A DNA stretch of 64,000 bases from Primulina eburnea (lineage: Eukaryota; Streptophyta; Magnoliopsida; Lamiales; Gesneriaceae), in assembly GCF_022965805.1 (NCBI RefSeq), contig NC_133104.1, positions 26,780,069 to 26,844,068 on the forward strand. The letters are read 5' to 3'. A program made the translations under genes and the position numbers. Each line of letters opens with the position of its first letter. The first letter of the stretch is position 1. The notes beneath the pieces were generated by a model. It ran no database searches. It saw only the letters and a program-made list of their open reading frames with translations, and was not told where the DNA came from. Positions 62,531-64,000 of the stretch are shown in pieces.

Positions 62531-64000
62531 TGTGGGGATCCGGACGCTAATCAAGTTCTTAATCATGTTTGGGACTAATTAATCAATTATAAAACAGGGT
62601 CTAAATTTTTTTTCAAATACAAAGCGGAAACGTAATGTAATTTACTCAAATTACATATTAAACATGAACATACAAATCTTGCGTTATCTACAAGAATCCA
62701 ACTAGGTTCAACTACATATCAGTGCTGAATCCTATGTTGCTCCGAAGCCCGGATCTCCATGTTATCTAATCTTCTCTCATCCTCTTCTTGACCCTGATCC
62801 AGCCCCACCTGTTGTCATGCACACATACAAAACAAGACAACAGCCGGATAACTCCGGTGAGATATAAATATCCCAGTATAAACAATGTAAACATGCAGTC
62901 ATATAAAAGCATATACGAAAGCATATAAGAATTATTCATAACATGTCTCCAATCAGAATCATAAATCCATAGCAAACATTCAATAATCATGAATGGTATA
63001 AACAATGTAAATCAACATGTCATATCAGATTCAACTCAACCGACACGTCGTCTCAGACTCGACTCCACTGACGCGTCGTGTCAGACACGACTCAACTCTA
63101 ACCTAGGGATCCCGATGTCTGGATATAGGTAATTATATCGAATCTCAGTCGATAGGAATGAATCAATTCCTAAACGACATCGATATAATTAATATCTCCA
63201 GTGTCTGGGCGAATCAGCCGCAGAATTGACGACTCAGTCAATAACCTGACGAATCAGCCGGTATAATCAGACAACTCAGCCTGTAATTAAGCGAATCAGC
63301 TTAAGTTTAGACGAATCAATCAATCACCAGATGAATCAGCCGGTGACTAGGCGAATCAGCCTATAATAAGACGAATCAGTCAATAACCCGACGAATCAGC
63401 CGGTGACAGCGAATCAGCCTACGACTTAACGACTCAGTAATCAATACATACAGTCAGTATCTAAGCAACTCAATCAATGATTAGCGAATCAGCAGTCATT
63501 ACATGCAGTGGCTATAAATCAATAGACTACAATCATCAATCTCATCAATCACAAGAATCAATGTAATAAACTAAGTATGTGATTTAGGGAAACTCGAGTC
63601 AAACCTTCCTCGAGTTGTGCAATCCCAACTCAACATTAATTTATACTTTTCTTTCTGATAATTTGATTCTGTCGAAGTCTCGAACTCAAATCTGTTAATA
63701 CTCAATCTGACAATAACAATATCAAGGAGTATACTATCAATACCCGTTCAAATCAATACTGGATATAAACAGAATTCAACCAAATTCTGTTTCAACAACA
63801 TAACAGCATAATCTCAATATATCCAGCACAATCATATCAGTCAGATATTAATTCCAACATCTCATAATCAATAACAACTCAATTCTGATATCAATTCTCA
63901 TTCAACTCAACTCTAAAAACCATAACAATTTCATATGGTATCTGTTCCTCAATCCAGTTCCGATTATACGATGTCTAACATGCCAAGAACATCATATAAG
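62531..64000 (-). mobile_element. LTR H (minus), partial, inserted into LTR G
   Basis: The plus strand starts TGTGGGGATCCGG, the inverted end of the E/F/G-type LTR, and runs off the window. It matches G in reverse (for example ACCTGTTGTCATGCACACAT against the CAGGTGGCGCAGG region of G), so G and H form a long imperfect inverted repeat. The left flank is CTTTA; the matching duplication would lie beyond 64000. Confidence 0.8.
63200..63500. repeat. Minisatellite in LTR H (GACGAATCAGCCGGT-type unit)
   Basis: About a dozen imperfect copies of a unit of roughly 20 bp, reading GACGAATCAGCCGGTAAC or GCGAATCAGCCTATAATA and similar. It lies in the R/U5 part of the LTR, where E has a roughly 57-bp tandem and F and G have only a few GGCAGAGGTGCC-type copies. 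Confidence 0.8.

Overview
This is plant nuclear DNA, almost certainly from a eudicot. It is about 95% transposable elements. The evidence is Ty3/gypsy polyproteins of the Athila and Tekay/Del (chromovirus) types, a Cassandra-type LTR carrying 5S rRNA sequence, a Mutator-like transposase with a plant-mobile-domain partner, and one intact eight-cysteine lipid-transfer protein gene of the DIR1 type. The species cannot be fixed from the sequence alone.

Layout. 1-401: tip of a Tekay-like LTR (minus). 402-27808: Athila element A (minus), old and full of stops. A is split by a younger Athila element B (1660-13734, plus, target duplication ATACA), and its LTR is split by chromovirus C (18300-27071, plus, target duplication AATAG). 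27809-31282: right-hand part of chromovirus D, into which A inserted. 31283-32528: a small host island with the only convincing host gene, the lipid-transfer protein at 31663-31980. 32529-37036: long Tekay-type LTR sequence containing two inverted 397-bp Cassandra-like LTRs. 37037-51520: chromovirus I, split by chromovirus E (38987-47781, minus, target duplication CACTC). 51521-53400: an inverted, rearranged copy of the Tekay LTR. 53401-57332: decayed MULE with a transposase and a convergent plant-mobile-domain gene. 57333-64000: LTRs F, G and H, related to those of E; H sits inside G in inverted orientation, and a truncated gag and an unidentified coiled-coil ORF lie between F and G.

Main observation. 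Most long LTRs here carry, shortly inside their 5' end (U3) and just before an AT-rich TATA-like stretch, an array of 7-10 short GC-rich palindromes. In Athila B and chromoviruses E, F and G the motif is GCGCATATGCGC. In C and D it is ACCGCACCCGCGGT. A Tekay LTR, Athila A and the MULE carry other GC-rich dyads. The centre-to-centre spacing follows the same rule whichever motif is used: pairs 22-23 bp apart, separated from the next pair by 30-31 or 51-53 bp (42-43 in one array). These distances are close to 2, 3, 4 and 5 turns of DNA. Element B has a second such array directly upstream of its extra ORF, followed by a TATA-like box and a start-site-like segment resembling its own LTR, so it may have an internal promoter. 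LTR pairs of the same element differ by loss of a unit. This spacing rule shared by unrelated elements with interchangeable motifs is the best candidate here for something undescribed.

Coding capacity. B is nearly intact (one stop inside pol, intact extra ORF). E and C are moderately damaged. A, D, I and the MULE are pseudogenes. All target duplications, LTR boundaries, primer sites and spacings were read by eye from the sequence.
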